The position numbers and the translations under genes were made by a program. Under the pieces are notes generated by a model. It was given only the letters and a program-made list of their open reading frames with translations. It made no database searches and was not told the DNA's origin. Below are positions 6,109 through 6,274 of a DNA stretch of 6,274 nt, in pieces. Each line of letters starts with the position of its first letter. The first letter of the stretch is position 1. Source of the stretch: Spirochaetaceae bacterium (GTDB taxonomy: Bacteria; Spirochaetota; Spirochaetia; Treponematales; Breznakiellaceae); contig JAITAE010000162.1 of NCBI GenBank assembly GCA_031284295.1, positions 1-6,274 on the forward strand, in the 5' to 3' direction.

Positions 6109-6274
6109 TTACGGAATGACCGCCGAAACCATCGGGCCCCAGTTGCCCTGATGACCGCCGGGGCTCTCGATCTGCACCGCGATGTACGCCGTCTTCCCAG
6201 AATCCCCGTAGTCAAACTCGATCACGTCCTTCTTGCGCCGCGTAAAAAACGATTTGCGCAAGTCATCAGGCTTC
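6109..6274 (-). CDS. C-terminal end of an unidentified protein, runs off the right edge
   Basis: The last 54 residues are in the window, starting KPDDLRKSFFTRRKKD and ending QGNWGPMVSAVIP before a TAA at 6111-6109. The pattern is a basic strand, FDYGDSGKTAYIAVQIE, then GxWGPMVSAVIP. It recalls the terminal beta-sandwich-like segment of a group of hypothetical proteins in gut anaerobes, which end in a similar form (GKTVYFCLRYEN, then GPWGPI-SAVIP). This is recognition from memory, and no function is implied. The stop codon lies in a small palindrome (TAACAC/GTGTTA, 6098-6111) that lacks a T run, so it is not a convincing terminator. Confidence 0.65.
   Translation of the reverse strand, partial: KPDDLRKSFFTRRKKDVIEFDYGDSGKTAYIAVQIESPGGHQGNWGPMVSAVIP

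Noticed and set aside
6098..6111. TAACAC/GTGTTA palindrome as a terminator of the right-edge gene
   Set aside because: The stem is short, the loop is two bases, and no T run follows on the minus strand.
5805..6215. 136-residue minus-strand open frame overlapping the lipoprotein and pyruvyl transferase starts
   Set aside because: It is arginine-rich with no family pattern, and it overlaps the better supported lipoprotein gene and the end of the right-edge gene.

Overview
All six recognisable genes lie on the minus strand, so the window reads biologically from right to left. In that order they are: the 3' end of an unidentified protein; a 41-residue lipoprotein; a polysaccharide pyruvyl transferase-family protein; about 860 bases without a convincing intact gene; recQ; a fused nucleotidyltransferase/aminotransferase; and the 5' end of a class V aminotransferase that runs off the left edge.

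The organism is a bacterium of mixed base composition, about half G+C in recQ and clearly more AT-rich in the pyruvyl transferase gene. A host-associated spirochaete such as a Treponema is my best guess. The reasons are that the nucleotidyltransferase-transaminase fusion matches the PntC-AEPT architecture described from Treponema denticola, that there is a tiny lipoprotein, and that the C-terminal pattern at the right edge resembles proteins of gut anaerobes. This is inference; no rRNA or other marker is present.

Left part (1-2104): two genes for a probable phosphonate-tailoring pathway, overlapping by four bases (ATGA). The bifunctional enzyme would make 2-aminoethylphosphonate (AEP) by transamination and activate it as CMP-AEP for attachment to lipid or glycan. 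The second gene is a PhnW-like aminotransferase. A 14-base homopolymer (C on the coding strand) sits just after the catalytic fold of the first enzyme. Its length sets both the C-terminal tail and where translation stops relative to the second gene, so it is a candidate phase-variable site. The operon has its own probable promoter, whose -35 box overlaps the recQ stop.

Middle (2101-4789): a complete RecQ helicase with a strong sigma70-type promoter that would give a leaderless or nearly leaderless mRNA. A strong intrinsic terminator stands just upstream of that promoter with no gene to terminate, so it may end a short non-coding RNA. Beyond it are tandem palindromic repeats, a GC-rich hairpin and a possible transposase remnant, which look like genomic debris.

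Right part (4790-6274): the pyruvyl transferase-family gene and the small lipoprotein gene are 24 bases apart and probably co-transcribed. The AT-rich pyruvyl transferase gene and the phosphonate genes both point to decoration of surface glycans or lipids, but they are separated by recQ and a terminator and need not be one system.
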